Below, one piece after another: positions 27,350 to 34,649 of a stretch of 64,000 bases of DNA. Source of the DNA: an uncultured Bacteroidota bacterium (GTDB lineage: Bacteria > Bacteroidota > Bacteroidia > Flavobacteriales > Flavobacteriaceae). Made by a program: the position numbers and the translations under genes. The first letter of the stretch is position 1; each line of letters opens with the position of its first letter. Below the pieces are notes generated by a model. That model worked only from the letters and a program-made list of their open reading frames with translations, had not been told where the DNA came from and searched no databases. The stretch is from the NCBI GenBank assembly GCA_902516925.1, contig CABYAF010000002.1:46824-110823 (forward strand). The letters are read 5' to 3'.

Positions 27350-27576
27350 TAGGCAAATATAAAATAAAAACAAAATAAACCTAAAGAAACAAAACCTATA
27401 ATTATAAATATTGCAGTAGATATGAGTTTTAGATGCTTTTTTGTACCCTCAGCCATGTCCATAGTTTCAAGCTGAGGCTCATTAACATCCTTCAGTTCAT
27501 TTATAGATAGAAAAGTTGCTGCAACAACTGCACCAGTACAAACTAAACCCATTATAAAAATAAAAGTATCTCCCAT
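27349..27576 (-). CDS. Small two-helix membrane protein, function unknown
   Basis: A 75-residue protein with helices at about 4-24 and 50-73, joined by an acidic linker (INELKDVNEPQLETMDMAEG). I do not recognise the family. It lies 1 nt downstream of another small membrane protein on the same strand, and its TAA overlaps the trp leader ATG. Even codon use and topology suggest a real gene. A link with tryptophan synthesis is not implied, because the trp operon has its own promoter. Confidence 0.6.
   Translation of the reverse strand: MGDTFIFIMGLVCTGAVVAATFLSINELKDVNEPQLETMDMAEGTKKHLKLISTAIFIIIGFVSLGLFCFYFIFA
27354..27361 (-). promoter_or_regulatory. Promoter -7 box (TATATTTG) of the trp operon
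   Basis: A perfect TAnnTTTG on the minus strand, inside the last codons of the 75-residue membrane protein gene. The trpL ATG follows after 4 nt (CCTA). A weak -33 candidate TTAG lies 19 nt upstream. No repressor-like operator palindrome was seen around it. Confidence 0.65.
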
Positions 27577-27577
27577 T

Positions 27578-27751
27578 TTATTTGTTTAACATCTGTTTAA
27601 AGTAACAACCAAAAGAAAGAATTGAGGGAACCCATAACCCAACAAATAGTCCTTCATCTTTATAACCATAAAACCATAAAGAAACTGATAAGACAAAAGA
27701 GATAAATGCAGCACCAATTAAAAAGATATCAGATTTTTGAAAATATTTCAT
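27578..27751 (-). CDS. Small membrane protein, function unknown
   Basis: A 57-residue protein (from MKYFQKSD) with two hydrophobic helices at about 9-29 and 34-50 and a short basic C-terminus. An in-frame ATG 21 nt upstream (27772, MGLNILS) could extend it by seven residues; MKYFQKSD looks the more natural start because the extension is hydrophobic. It is followed after 1 nt by the 75-residue membrane protein, so the two probably form a small operon. No family was recognised. Confidence 0.5.
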   Translation of the reverse strand: MKYFQKSDIFLIGAAFISFVLSVSLWFYGYKDEGLFVGLWVPSILSFGCYFKQMLNK

Positions 27752-27860
27752 AGATAGTATATTTAAGCCCAAAATACATAATTAGAATTACATTAAAAAA
27801 AGTATAACTCAAGTTTTTTTTAAAATACTATTTGATTTTCTTATTTTACCAAAAAAAAAC

Positions 27861-28169
27861 ATGATAAATGTAACTTCAGATGAACTGATAGAGAGATTAA
27901 AAAAAGATAAAAATTCTTATTTATTGGATGTTAGAACAGCTGATGAATTTGAAGATTCACACATTCCTGATTCTAAGCTTCTAAATATTAGAGATCCTCA
28001 ATTATTTATGGATGGTATCCAAAAGTTAGATAAAACCAAAAACTATTATGTTTATTGTCACTCTGGAGTAAGAAGTGTTCAGGCATGTCAGATAATGAAT
28101 TCTTTTGGATTTGAAAATCTTTATAATTTATTAGGTGGAATTTCTGAATGGACTGGTTCAAAAAAATAA
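27861..28169 (+). CDS. Rhodanese-like sulfurtransferase
   Basis: A 102-residue single rhodanese domain with LLDVRTADEFEDSHIPDSKLLNIRD (the typical first half) and the active-site loop YCHSGVRS with C66. It probably carries a persulfide or acts in sulfur trafficking in the cytosol; there is no signal peptide. The physiological partner is unknown. It is divergent from the small membrane proteins and precedes the AGCS symporter by 92 nt. Confidence 0.88.
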   Translation: MINVTSDELIERLKKDKNSYLLDVRTADEFEDSHIPDSKLLNIRDPQLFMDGIQKLDKTKNYYVYCHSGVRSVQACQIMNSFGFENLYNLLGGISEWTGSKK

Positions 28170-28225
28170 ATTAATTAAGCATTTTTTTTATTTATCAATT
28201 ATTACTCATCTCCTGGGATTTATTT

Positions 28226-28233
28226 TATATTTG
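28226..28233 (+). promoter_or_regulatory. Promoter -7 box (TATATTTG) of the AGCS symporter
   Basis: A perfect TAnnTTTG lies in the gap between the rhodanese and symporter genes, 28 nt before the preferred ATG at 28262. A TTG start at 28250 would leave 16 nt. Confidence 0.5.
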
Positions 28234-28261
28234 AATCTTATAAAAGATTTTGATAGAAACT

Positions 28262-29758
28262 ATGGCTTTACAAGAAAAATTAGGAATAGATGAGAGAATT
28301 AATGAAGCATTTCAACCCATATCTAATTTCTGGGAGGGACTAATCCTTCATGAATTTTTTGGAACAGGTATACCAACAATAATTTTCTTATTAGTTGGTG
28401 GAGCTGCATTCTTTACTCTTTACTTTGGATTTATTAATATTCGTGGATTTGGACTCTCCTTAAGGACAGTCATGGGAAGATATGATGGATTAGACGAAAA
28501 AAGGATGGGAAGTGGAGAGGTTAGTCACTTTCAGGCTCTGGCTACAGCAGTATCTGGTACTGTTGGTAATGGTAATATTGCCGGAGTCGCAATGGCAATT
28601 GCTATTGGTGGACCTGGTGCAACTTTCTGGATGATTTTGTGTGGACTACTTGGTATGTCATCAAAATTTGTTGAATGTACACTTGGAGTAAAATATAGAG
28701 ATGTTGGAGAGGATGGAACAGTTTATGGGGGACCCATGTATTACCTTTCAAAGGGATTAAAAGAGAGAGGTTTTGAAAAGTTTGGTAAAGTATTAGCAGT
28801 AATATTTGCAATTTTATGTATTGGTGCCTCATTTGGAGGTGGAAATGCAGCCCAGTCAAATCAAGCTGCACTTCAGATGGTTGATTTATTTGGTCTTACA
28901 GGTGGATCAGCAAGAACTATTGTTGGTGTTATAATGATGATTGTGGTTGGAATTATAATAATCGGTGGTATAAAAAGAATTGCATCTGTAACGGAAAAAA
29001 TAGTTCCTTTTATGGCAGGAATGTATGTCCTTGCATGTCTTTACATCATTTTTTCAAATCTATCATTTGTAGATGATGCATTTGCTATGATAATAAATGG
29101 CGCATTTGCTCCAACTGCTGCAGTAGGAGGTTTTATTGGAGTTCTAATCCAGGGATTTAGAAGAGGTGCCTTTTCAAATGAGGCAGGAGCTGGTTCTGCA
29201 TCAATTGCTCACTCTGCGGTTATAACTAGTTATCCTGCGTCTGAAGGATTAGTTGCTTTACTTGAACCATTTATTGATACTGTTGTAATATGTACTTTGA
29301 CTGCTCTTGTTATTATAATTTTTAATGGAGATAATACTTTATTTACTTATGGTAATTTAGTTGAAGGATCATCTGCTGTAATGGTTGGTGGCCAACAACT
29401 TGAAGGTGCAGGTCTTACATCTGCAGCATTTGCAGAATATATTTCCTTTTCAGGACCTTTCCTTGCTATAGCAGTTGTATTATTTGCTCTATCAACAATG
29501 ATCTCATGGTCATATTACGGTCTTCAATCTTGGATGTATGTTTTTGGAAAAGGTAAAATATCAGATCTTACTTATAAGTTACTCTTTTTGGTATTTATTG
29601 TTATCGGAGCAGCAGGTGATATGTCTTCAGTATGGGCGTTTTCAGATGCTATGATTCTAGCTCTTGTTTTTCCTAATATGATAGGATTATTTATTTTGTT
29701 TCCAAAAGTTAAAGAGGAGCTTTCTAAATATATTAATGCAATTAATAGCAGAAATTAA
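28262..29758 (+). CDS. Alanine/glycine:sodium symporter (AGCS family)
   Basis: A 498-residue membrane protein with about ten helices. AGCS landmarks are seen: VSGTVGNGNIAGVAMAIAIGGPGA, GMSSKFVECTLGVKYRD, GGPMYYLSKGL, and RRGAFSNEAGAGSASIAHS. These transporters import alanine or glycine with Na+ (or H+). Start: ATG at 28262 (MALQEKLGIDERINEAF) is preferred to a TTG at 28250. It stands alone between the rhodanese and rpsU, with its own promoter. Confidence 0.9.
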   Translation: MALQEKLGIDERINEAFQPISNFWEGLILHEFFGTGIPTIIFLLVGGAAFFTLYFGFINIRGFGLSLRTVMGRYDGLDEKRMGSGEVSHFQALATAVSGTVGNGNIAGVAMAIAIGGPGATFWMILCGLLGMSSKFVECTLGVKYRDVGEDGTVYGGPMYYLSKGLKERGFEKFGKVLAVIFAILCIGASFGGGNAAQSNQAALQMVDLFGLTGGSARTIVGVIMMIVVGIIIIGGIKRIASVTEKIVPFMAGMYVLACLYIIFSNLSFVDDAFAMIINGAFAPTAAVGGFIGVLIQGFRRGAFSNEAGAGSASIAHSAVITSYPASEGLVALLEPFIDTVVICTLTALVIIIFNGDNTLFTYGNLVEGSSAVMVGGQQLEGAGLTSAAFAEYISFSGPFLAIAVVLFALSTMISWSYYGLQSWMYVFGKGKISDLTYKLLFLVFIVIGAAGDMSSVWAFSDAMILALVFPNMIGLFILFPKVKEELSKYINAINSRN

Positions 29759-29781
29759 TAAGCTTATTAAATACAATTATT

Positions 29782-29789
29782 TATATTTG
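29782..29789 (+). promoter_or_regulatory. Promoter -7 box (TATATTTG) of rpsU
   Basis: A perfect TAnnTTTG lies 21 nt before the rpsU ATG. Between them is a small inverted repeat, TTCG-AAAAA-CGAA, that could fold in the leader. Confidence 0.5.
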
Positions 29790-29810
29790 CGTTCGAAAAA
29801 CGAATTTTAG

Positions 29811-30005
29811 ATGTTAATTATACCAATTAAAGATGGCGAGAATATTGACAAAGCTCTAAAAAGATTCAAGCGTAAGTTTGATAAAACAGGAGTTATGAGA
29901 TCTCTTAGAGATAGAAAACAGTTTGTTAAGCCATCTATTGTCCACAGAACTAAGATCAAAAAAGCTCAATATATACAGAGGCTTAAGGATCAAGAAAATC
30001 TATAA
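29811..30005 (+). CDS. rpsU: 30S ribosomal protein S21
   Basis: A 64-residue basic protein: MLIIPIKDGENIDKALKRFKRKF, then ALRD-like region RSLRDRKQFVKPS and a basic tail. This is the usual S21 of Bacteroidota, bound near the anti-Shine-Dalgarno platform of the 30S subunit. It precedes xerC, as is standard in flavobacteria. Confidence 0.95.
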   Translation: MLIIPIKDGENIDKALKRFKRKFDKTGVMRSLRDRKQFVKPSIVHRTKIKKAQYIQRLKDQENL

Positions 30006-30049
30006 TATCCCTCACTTTTTTTTCGATAACATTGTACCTTAGATGCGAA

Positions 30050-30937
30050 ATGTTAATTGAAAAATTTATTGATTATCTAAAAATAGAAAAAAACTATTCT
30101 TCAAATACTCTATCCGCGTATGAGAAAGACTTAATAGAATTTAAATATTTTATTAATGAAAACATTGAAAAATATCCTATTGAACATGCTGAATATAAAG
30201 ATATTAGATTATGGATAGTTGAATTAGTTAATAAAAACTTATCTAATAGATCAATAAATAGAAAGGTTTCTAGTTTAAAATCATTTTATAAGTTCTTGGT
30301 TAAGACAAATACAATAAGTTCTTCTCCTCTTCTAGCTCATAGCCCTTTGAAACAATCAAAAAAGATTCAGGTCCCTTTTTCTAAGGAAGAAATAAATTCC
30401 TTATTAGATAGTGATTCCTTTAAAGGTGATTACAGAGGAGTGCTGCAGAAAACGATTATTACATTCTTTTATTTTACAGGAGTTAGGAGAATAGAACTTA
30501 TCAATCTTAAAGAATCTGATATTAATATGGATTCCTCAACTATCAGAATTATGGGAAAAAGGAGTAAGGAGAGGGTTATTCCAATGTTACCTAAATTAAA
30601 GAAATCAATTAAAGATTATCTCAATTTAAGATTAAAAGAATTTAATAATAAAACTCTTGAATATCTGTTTGTTTCAAAATCTTGTAGTCAACTTTCCGAA
30701 AAATATGTTTACAGAACAGTCAATGAATATTTTAAGTTGGTTTCTCCTAAAGTTAAAAAGGCTCCACACGTATTAAGACATAGCTTCGCAACTCATTTAA
30801 TTAATGAAGGTGCAGACATAAATTCAGTAAAAGAATTATTAGGTCATTCAAGTTTATCAGCAACACAAGTCTATAGTCATACAAGTATGGAAAGAATAAA
30901 AGAAGTCTTTAAAAACTCACATCCTAGAGCAAAATAA
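30050..30937 (+). CDS. xerC: Tyrosine recombinase XerC/XerD-type
   Basis: A 295-residue site-specific recombinase. The N-terminal SAM-like domain (1-100) includes YSSNTLSAYEKDL. The catalytic domain has the first arginine in TGVRRIELINL, the lysine region GKRSKERVIPM, HVLRHSFATHL with H and R, GHSSLSATQVYSH and the nucleophile tyrosine. It resolves chromosome dimers at dif. The ATG at 30050 (MLIEKFIDYL) is preferred over a TTG at 30032. Its place after rpsU shows it is the housekeeping enzyme and not an island integrase. Confidence 0.9.
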   Translation: MLIEKFIDYLKIEKNYSSNTLSAYEKDLIEFKYFINENIEKYPIEHAEYKDIRLWIVELVNKNLSNRSINRKVSSLKSFYKFLVKTNTISSSPLLAHSPLKQSKKIQVPFSKEEINSLLDSDSFKGDYRGVLQKTIITFFYFTGVRRIELINLKESDINMDSSTIRIMGKRSKERVIPMLPKLKKSIKDYLNLRLKEFNNKTLEYLFVSKSCSQLSEKYVYRTVNEYFKLVSPKVKKAPHVLRHSFATHLINEGADINSVKELLGHSSLSATQVYSHTSMERIKEVFKNSHPRAK

Positions 30938-31012
30938 TATTTAAAAATTTATTTCTATTTACTTTGTTTGAGCAGAAAAAAGCTTTTATTTTGCACTCAG
31001 TTTTTATAACAA

Positions 31013-31086
31013 GCCGATGTAGCTCAGCTGGCTAGAGCAGCTGATTTGTAATCAGCAGGTCGTGGGTTCGAGTCCCTCCATCGGCT
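31013..31086 (+). tRNA. tRNA-Thr (anticodon TGT)
   Basis: A full cloverleaf: acceptor GCCGATG/CATCGGC, D arm GCTC...GAGC, anticodon stem GCTGA/TCAGC with loop TTTGTAA, and a T arm with GGTTCGAGTCC. The discriminator is T. The CCA end is not encoded. Confidence 0.95.
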
Positions 31087-31104
31087 CTTTGAAATTTTGA
31101 AACT

Positions 31105-31186
31105 GGGGAGATACTCAAGCGGTCAACGAGAGCAGTCTGTAAAACTGTTGGCTACGCCTTCGTAGGTTCGAATCCTGCTCTCCCCA
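31105..31186 (+). tRNA. tRNA-Tyr (anticodon GTA)
   Basis: Class II tRNA with a long variable arm (GGCTACGCCTTCGTA region). Acceptor GGGGAGA/TCTCCCC, anticodon loop CTGTAAA giving GTA, T loop GGTTCGAATCC, discriminator A, and no encoded CCA. Confidence 0.95.
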
Positions 31187-31195
31187 CATCTTAAT

Positions 31196-31268
31196 GCGGG
31201 AGTAGCTCAGTTGGTAGAGCGTCAGCCTTCCAAGCTGAATGTCGCGAGTTCGACCCTCGTCTCCCGCT
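31196..31268 (+). tRNA. tRNA-Gly (anticodon TCC)
   Basis: Acceptor GCGGGAG/CTCCCGC, anticodon stem CAGC/GCTG with loop CTTCCAA giving TCC, T loop AGTTCGACCCT, discriminator T, and no encoded CCA. Confidence 0.95.
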
Positions 31269-31279
31269 CAACTTTTTCT

Positions 31280-31351
31280 GCCGATATAGCTCAGGGGTAG
31301 AGCGTTTCCTTGGTAAGGAAGAGGTCACGAGTTCAAATCTCGTTATTGGCT
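31280..31351 (+). tRNA. tRNA-Thr (anticodon GGT)
   Basis: Acceptor GCCGATA/TATTGGC (one G-U pair), anticodon stem TTTCC/GGAAG with loop TTGGTAA giving GGT, T loop AGTTCAAATCT, and no encoded CCA. This is the last tRNA of the cluster. In related genomes tuf normally comes next, but here it is 19.7 kb away. Confidence 0.94.
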
Positions 31352-31354
31352 CAA

Positions 31355-31549
31355 CTATAATGTAGTTTTAAAAATAATTTGGTAGATAAGCAAAAAGGCT
31401 CCAAAGATAGCACCACCAAAGTAGACTATTTTCAAAAGTAGAATGAATTTCTTTCCTAGTATATTCTCTTTTTCCCACCTTCTTACTATTATTATTGCAA
31501 CAATAAAAAGTAATATTGAAAATAATGTACCAAACAAGTCAAAAATCAT
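31355..31549 (-). CDS. Small two-helix membrane protein, function unknown
   Basis: A 64-residue protein with helices at about 3-21 and 37-59 and a charged connecting loop (RRWEKENILGKKF). The stop codon is only 3 nt from the 3' end of tRNA-Thr, on the opposite strand. The family is not recognised. The clear amphipathic layout (helix, basic loop, helix) suggests a real gene, but small AT-rich ORFs can look hydrophobic by chance. Confidence 0.45.
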   Translation of the reverse strand: MIFDLFGTLFSILLFIVAIIIVRRWEKENILGKKFILLLKIVYFGGAIFGAFLLIYQIIFKTTL

Positions 31550-31621
31550 AAATTAGTAACTATAAGTATGGCAAATTTAATTTAGAATTTTTTTAGATTG
31601 ACTTCCTTATTTGTTAAAAAA

Positions 31622-31777
31622 ATGAAAAAAAACATCAAGTATATAATTATTTTTTTTGTTGTAATATTTATAGACCTAATTATAAATGCTGGCTTTCTTC
31701 TCTATTCTGGTGGTAGTCACAAATCTCAACTCTCATTTATAGATAAGTTTTTATTAAAATTGATTGACTATTTCTAA
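31622..31777 (+). CDS. Small ORF, one-helix membrane peptide (51 aa)
   Basis: ATG at 31622 opens a 51-codon frame: basic start MKKNIKY, a hydrophobic helix (about 8-28, IIIFFVVIFIDLI), then a polar tail YSGGSHKSQLSFIDKF. It could be a membrane micro-protein or an uncleaved signal-anchor. The family is not recognised, and the coding call rests on the signal-like architecture alone. Confidence 0.35.
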   Translation: MKKNIKYIIIFFVVIFIDLIINAGFLLYSGGSHKSQLSFIDKFLLKLIDYF

Positions 31778-31792
31778 TTTAAATACCTCAAA

Positions 31793-31823
31793 TTTTGATT
31801 TTTATATTTTTTTTATCAATTTA
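31793..31823 (+). promoter_or_regulatory. Candidate promoter of the arginine operon leader
   Basis: TTTTG at 31793-31797 and TCAATTTA at 31816-31823 (two mismatches to TAnnTTTG) are separated by 18 nt, close to the flavobacterial -33/-7 spacing. The leader ORF ATG begins 6 nt after the second element, the same close spacing seen at trpL. Confidence 0.35.
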
Positions 31824-31829
31824 GCAATA

Positions 31830-31904
31830 ATGAATATGCTTTTGGAGAAAATTTATAATCGCATTTTTCTCAACCGCCTTACTCTTCGAGGACAGGTTGC
31901 ATAA
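31830..31904 (+). CDS. Putative arginine operon leader peptide (24 aa)
   Basis: An ATG at 31830 starts a 24-codon ORF that includes KIYNRIFLNRLTLRG and ends TAA at 31902-31904, 61 nt before the first arg gene. It has three arginines encoded CGC, CGC and CGA, while neighbouring genes use AGA almost exclusively. The ORF is also more GC-rich than its surroundings. An in-frame second ATG lies at 31836. The features fit a ribosome-stalling leader that senses arginine supply, but no clear downstream terminator with a U-run was found, so the mechanism is open. Confidence 0.5.
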   Translation: MNMLLEKIYNRIFLNRLTLRGQVA

Positions 31905-31915
31905 TTCCCTATTGA

Positions 31916-31937
31916 TATAACTTCGACAAGAAGTTAA
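31916..31937 (+). promoter_or_regulatory. Hairpin between the leader ORF and the first arg gene
   Basis: A perfect 7-bp stem, TAACTTC (31918-31924) with GAAGTTA (31930-31936), and a 5-nt GACAA loop, ends about 29 nt before the TTG start of the acetyltransferase. A U-run is not present (ACTTATTT follows), so it is a weak terminator candidate. It could instead affect translation or mRNA stability. Confidence 0.4.
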
Positions 31938-31965
31938 CTTATTTAACCAAATAAAATTCAGAAAA

Positions 31966-32487
31966 TTGATAATAGAACTGGCTAACGCCAAACATATAAT
32001 ACATAGTAAATTAATTAGTAAGCTAATAAATGAGTCCGCCAAAAATAGGGGGACAGGAATTGCTAGGAGATCTCCTACATATATAAAGGAAAAAATCTTA
32101 TCCGGAAATTCTGTAATTGCATTAGACATAAATAATTTTGCTGGGTTCTGTTATATTGAGGCATGGGAGCACGGAAAGTATGTTGCTCATTCTGGATTAA
32201 TAGTATCACCAAAATACAGAAATATGGGTATTGGGAAAAATATTAAGAAGAAGGTATTAGAACTCTCATTAAAAAAGTATCCAAAATCAAAGATTTTTGG
32301 AATCACAACCGGAATGCCAGTTATGAAAATAAATTATGAACTTGGATATAGACCTGCTCATTTTACTGAATTAACTGATGATCCAGAATTTTGGAAAGGC
32401 TGTAAAACATGTCAAAACTATGATATTCTTAAAAGAACTGAGTTTTCAATGTGTCTATGTACAGGTATGTTATATGATAAAAAATAA
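31966..32487 (+). CDS. GNAT N-acyltransferase, probable first arginine-pathway enzyme (ArgA-like)
   Basis: A 173-residue GNAT protein. The acyl-CoA loop is VSPKYRNMGIGKNIKKKV, preceded by AGFCYIEAWEHGKYVAHSGLI. The C-terminus has four cysteines in GCKTCQN and SMCLCTGMLY, a feature of the Bacteroidota GNATs that open arg operons. It probably acylates glutamate with acetyl- or succinyl-CoA. The start is TTG (31966); the frame upstream is open to a stop at 31918 without an ATG. It is followed after 2 nt by argG, and the operon continues through argH. Confidence 0.8.
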   Translation: MIIELANAKHIIHSKLISKLINESAKNRGTGIARRSPTYIKEKILSGNSVIALDINNFAGFCYIEAWEHGKYVAHSGLIVSPKYRNMGIGKNIKKKVLELSLKKYPKSKIFGITTGMPVMKINYELGYRPAHFTELTDDPEFWKGCKTCQNYDILKRTEFSMCLCTGMLYDKK

Positions 32488-32489
32488 TT

Positions 32490-33674
32490 ATGAAAAACAA
32501 AACTATAATTTTAGCTTACAGTGGAGGTCTTGATACTTCATTTTGTTTAAAGAAACTATCAAGTGATGGCTTTGATGTTCATGCTATACTTGTAAATACT
32601 GGGGGCTTTGATAAACAAGAACTAAATAAAATTAAAAAACAAGCAACACAATTAGGTGCTTCAAAATTTGTTTCAATTGATGGAAAGCAACAATTCTACA
32701 ATAAATTAATTAAGTTTTTAATTTTTGGTAATGTTCTTAAGAATAATTCTTATCCTCTTTCAGTTAGTTCTGAAAGAATAATCCAAGCAATTGAAATAAT
32801 AAATTATTCAAAAAAAAACAATATAAATACCATTGCTCATGGATCAACTGGCGCAGGAAATGATCAAGTGAGATTTGATTCAATTTTTCAAATTTTAAAT
32901 CCTCATGTTAAAATAATTACTCCAATTAGGGACAACAATATTTCAAGGAAACAGGAAATATCATACTTAAAAAAAATGGGTGTAAACTTTACATGGAATA
33001 ATTCTAAGTATTCAATAAATAAAGGAATATGGGGTACTACAATTGGTGGTGATGAGACTTTAACTTCTTATAAAGCTCTTCCTAACAAGGCATTTACTAA
33101 AAAATTAATAGAAAGAAGAAAAAAAGTATTAAATGTAAAATTCATAAATGGAGAGATAGTATCAATAAATAATAAAAGGTCCAATCCAATTGATTTAATA
33201 AATTACCTTGAGAAAATATCTAGTCAATATGCTATTGGAAGAGACATACATGTTGGTGATACTATAATTGGAATTAAAGGTAGAGTAGGTTTTGAAGCAG
33301 CTGCAGCAAAAATTATAATTAAGGCTCATGAGCTTTTGGAAAAGCATACAATGTCAAAATGGCAAATTTTTCAAAAAGAATCTATTTCAAAATTATATAG
33401 TATGTTAATTCATGAAGGGCAATACTTTGATCCAGTAATTAAAGATATTGAAGCTTATCTTGAGAAAAGTCAAAGATATGTTACAGGAAATGTTTTTGTG
33501 GAATTAAGTCCATATAATTTTAAATTAAATGGTATTAAATCTAAACATGATTTAATGAATGATAATTCAGGAGTATATGGAGAAGAAAATTTAAACTGGT
33601 CCTCTGATGATATTAAAGGATTTATTAAAATTAATTCAAATTCTTCAAGAATATTTAAACAAATAAATAAATAG
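32490..33674 (+). CDS. argG: Argininosuccinate synthase
   Basis: A 394-residue ATP-dependent ligase joining citrulline and aspartate. The N-type ATP pyrophosphatase motif is AYSGGLDTS at 9-17; AHGSTGAGNDQVRF, ITPIRDN and GRVGFEAAAA are typical for the family. It lies 2 nt after the acyltransferase and 2 nt before argC, so all are one transcript. argG near the front, before the ornithine genes, is the flavobacterial order. Confidence 0.95.
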   Translation: MKNKTIILAYSGGLDTSFCLKKLSSDGFDVHAILVNTGGFDKQELNKIKKQATQLGASKFVSIDGKQQFYNKLIKFLIFGNVLKNNSYPLSVSSERIIQAIEIINYSKKNNINTIAHGSTGAGNDQVRFDSIFQILNPHVKIITPIRDNNISRKQEISYLKKMGVNFTWNNSKYSINKGIWGTTIGGDETLTSYKALPNKAFTKKLIERRKKVLNVKFINGEIVSINNKRSNPIDLINYLEKISSQYAIGRDIHVGDTIIGIKGRVGFEAAAAKIIIKAHELLEKHTMSKWQIFQKESISKLYSMLIHEGQYFDPVIKDIEAYLEKSQRYVTGNVFVELSPYNFKLNGIKSKHDLMNDNSGVYGEENLNWSSDDIKGFIKINSNSSRIFKQINK

Positions 33675-33676
33675 TA

Positions 33677-34648
33677 ATGAAAAAAATAGGAATATTAGGA
33701 GGTTCTGGGTTTACAGGTGGTGAGTTAATTAGAATATTATTGAATCATCCAAAATTAAAAATAAAATTTATTTATTCATTATCTCAAAATGGAAAAAATG
33801 TTCATGAAATACATCCAGATTTATTAGGGAAAACAGATATTATTTTTTCTGATCAAATTAGCACAGATATTGATGTACTATTTCTATGTCTTGGACATGG
33901 AAAGTCTAGAATTTTTTTAGATAAATATAATTTTAAAAGTGATACGATTATAATTGATCTTAGTTCAGATTTTAGATTAACTAATAAAAACAAATATAAA
34001 TCAAGAAATTTTCTGTATAGTTTACCAGAGTTTAATAGAGAAAAAATTAAACAAAGTAAATCAATTGCAAATCCTGGATGTTTTGCAACCGCTATTCAAA
34101 TAGGTTTACTCCCATTAATCACTAATAATTTGATAAAAAATGATATTCATGTTAATGCGATAACAGGAAGCACTGGTGCTGGTAGGATTAGTTCAGATAC
34201 AAATAACTTCAACTGGAGGAATAATAATTTATCCATTTATAAACCTTTTAATCACCAACATTTAAATGAGATCTATCAAACATTGAATATTATGGGTAAC
34301 GATTCTAAAATTTATTTTGTTCCATATAGAGGAAACTTTACTAGAGGAATTTTCACTTCAATTTACATGAAATTTGATGATGAGATTGAAAATATCAAGA
34401 GTATCTATAAAGACTTCTATGAAAGTCATCCTTTTACCTTTTTGTCTAAAAATGATATTAACCTAAAAGAGGTAATTAATACTAATAATTGCCATGTGAG
34501 TATAGAATGCCACGAGAGTATAATTCATATAACTACTGTAATAGATAATCTTCTTAAAGGAGCATCTGGTCAAGCAGTACAAAACTTAAATATTATTTTT
34601 GGTTATGAGGAAAGCTTAGGTCTAAATTTTAAAGGTTCAATTTATTAA
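33677..34648 (+). CDS. argC: N-acyl-gamma-glutamyl-phosphate reductase
   Basis: A 323-residue NADP-dependent dehydrogenase. The Rossmann motif is GGSGFTGGELIR at 8-19, and the catalytic cysteine is C135 in ANPGCFATA. ITGSTGAGR and FVPYRGNFTRGI match the family. It reduces N-acylglutamyl phosphate to the semialdehyde. The acyl group (acetyl or succinyl) depends on the pathway variant discussed for the carbamoyltransferase. Confidence 0.94.
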   Translation: MKKIGILGGSGFTGGELIRILLNHPKLKIKFIYSLSQNGKNVHEIHPDLLGKTDIIFSDQISTDIDVLFLCLGHGKSRIFLDKYNFKSDTIIIDLSSDFRLTNKNKYKSRNFLYSLPEFNREKIKQSKSIANPGCFATAIQIGLLPLITNNLIKNDIHVNAITGSTGAGRISSDTNNFNWRNNNLSIYKPFNHQHLNEIYQTLNIMGNDSKIYFVPYRGNFTRGIFTSIYMKFDDEIENIKSIYKDFYESHPFTFLSKNDINLKEVINTNNCHVSIECHESIIHITTVIDNLLKGASGQAVQNLNIIFGYEESLGLNFKGSIY

Positions 34649-34649
34649 T

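Noticed and set aside
30050-30937. Tyrosine recombinase as a mobile-element integrase
   Set aside because: The rpsU-xerC-tRNA context is the housekeeping locus of flavobacteria.
31821-32129. 102-codon minus-strand open frame across the arg leader and acetyltransferase start
   Set aside because: It runs opposite the acetyltransferase coding region and reads as a cysteine-rich mixture without domain or signal; the plus-strand genes explain the region better.
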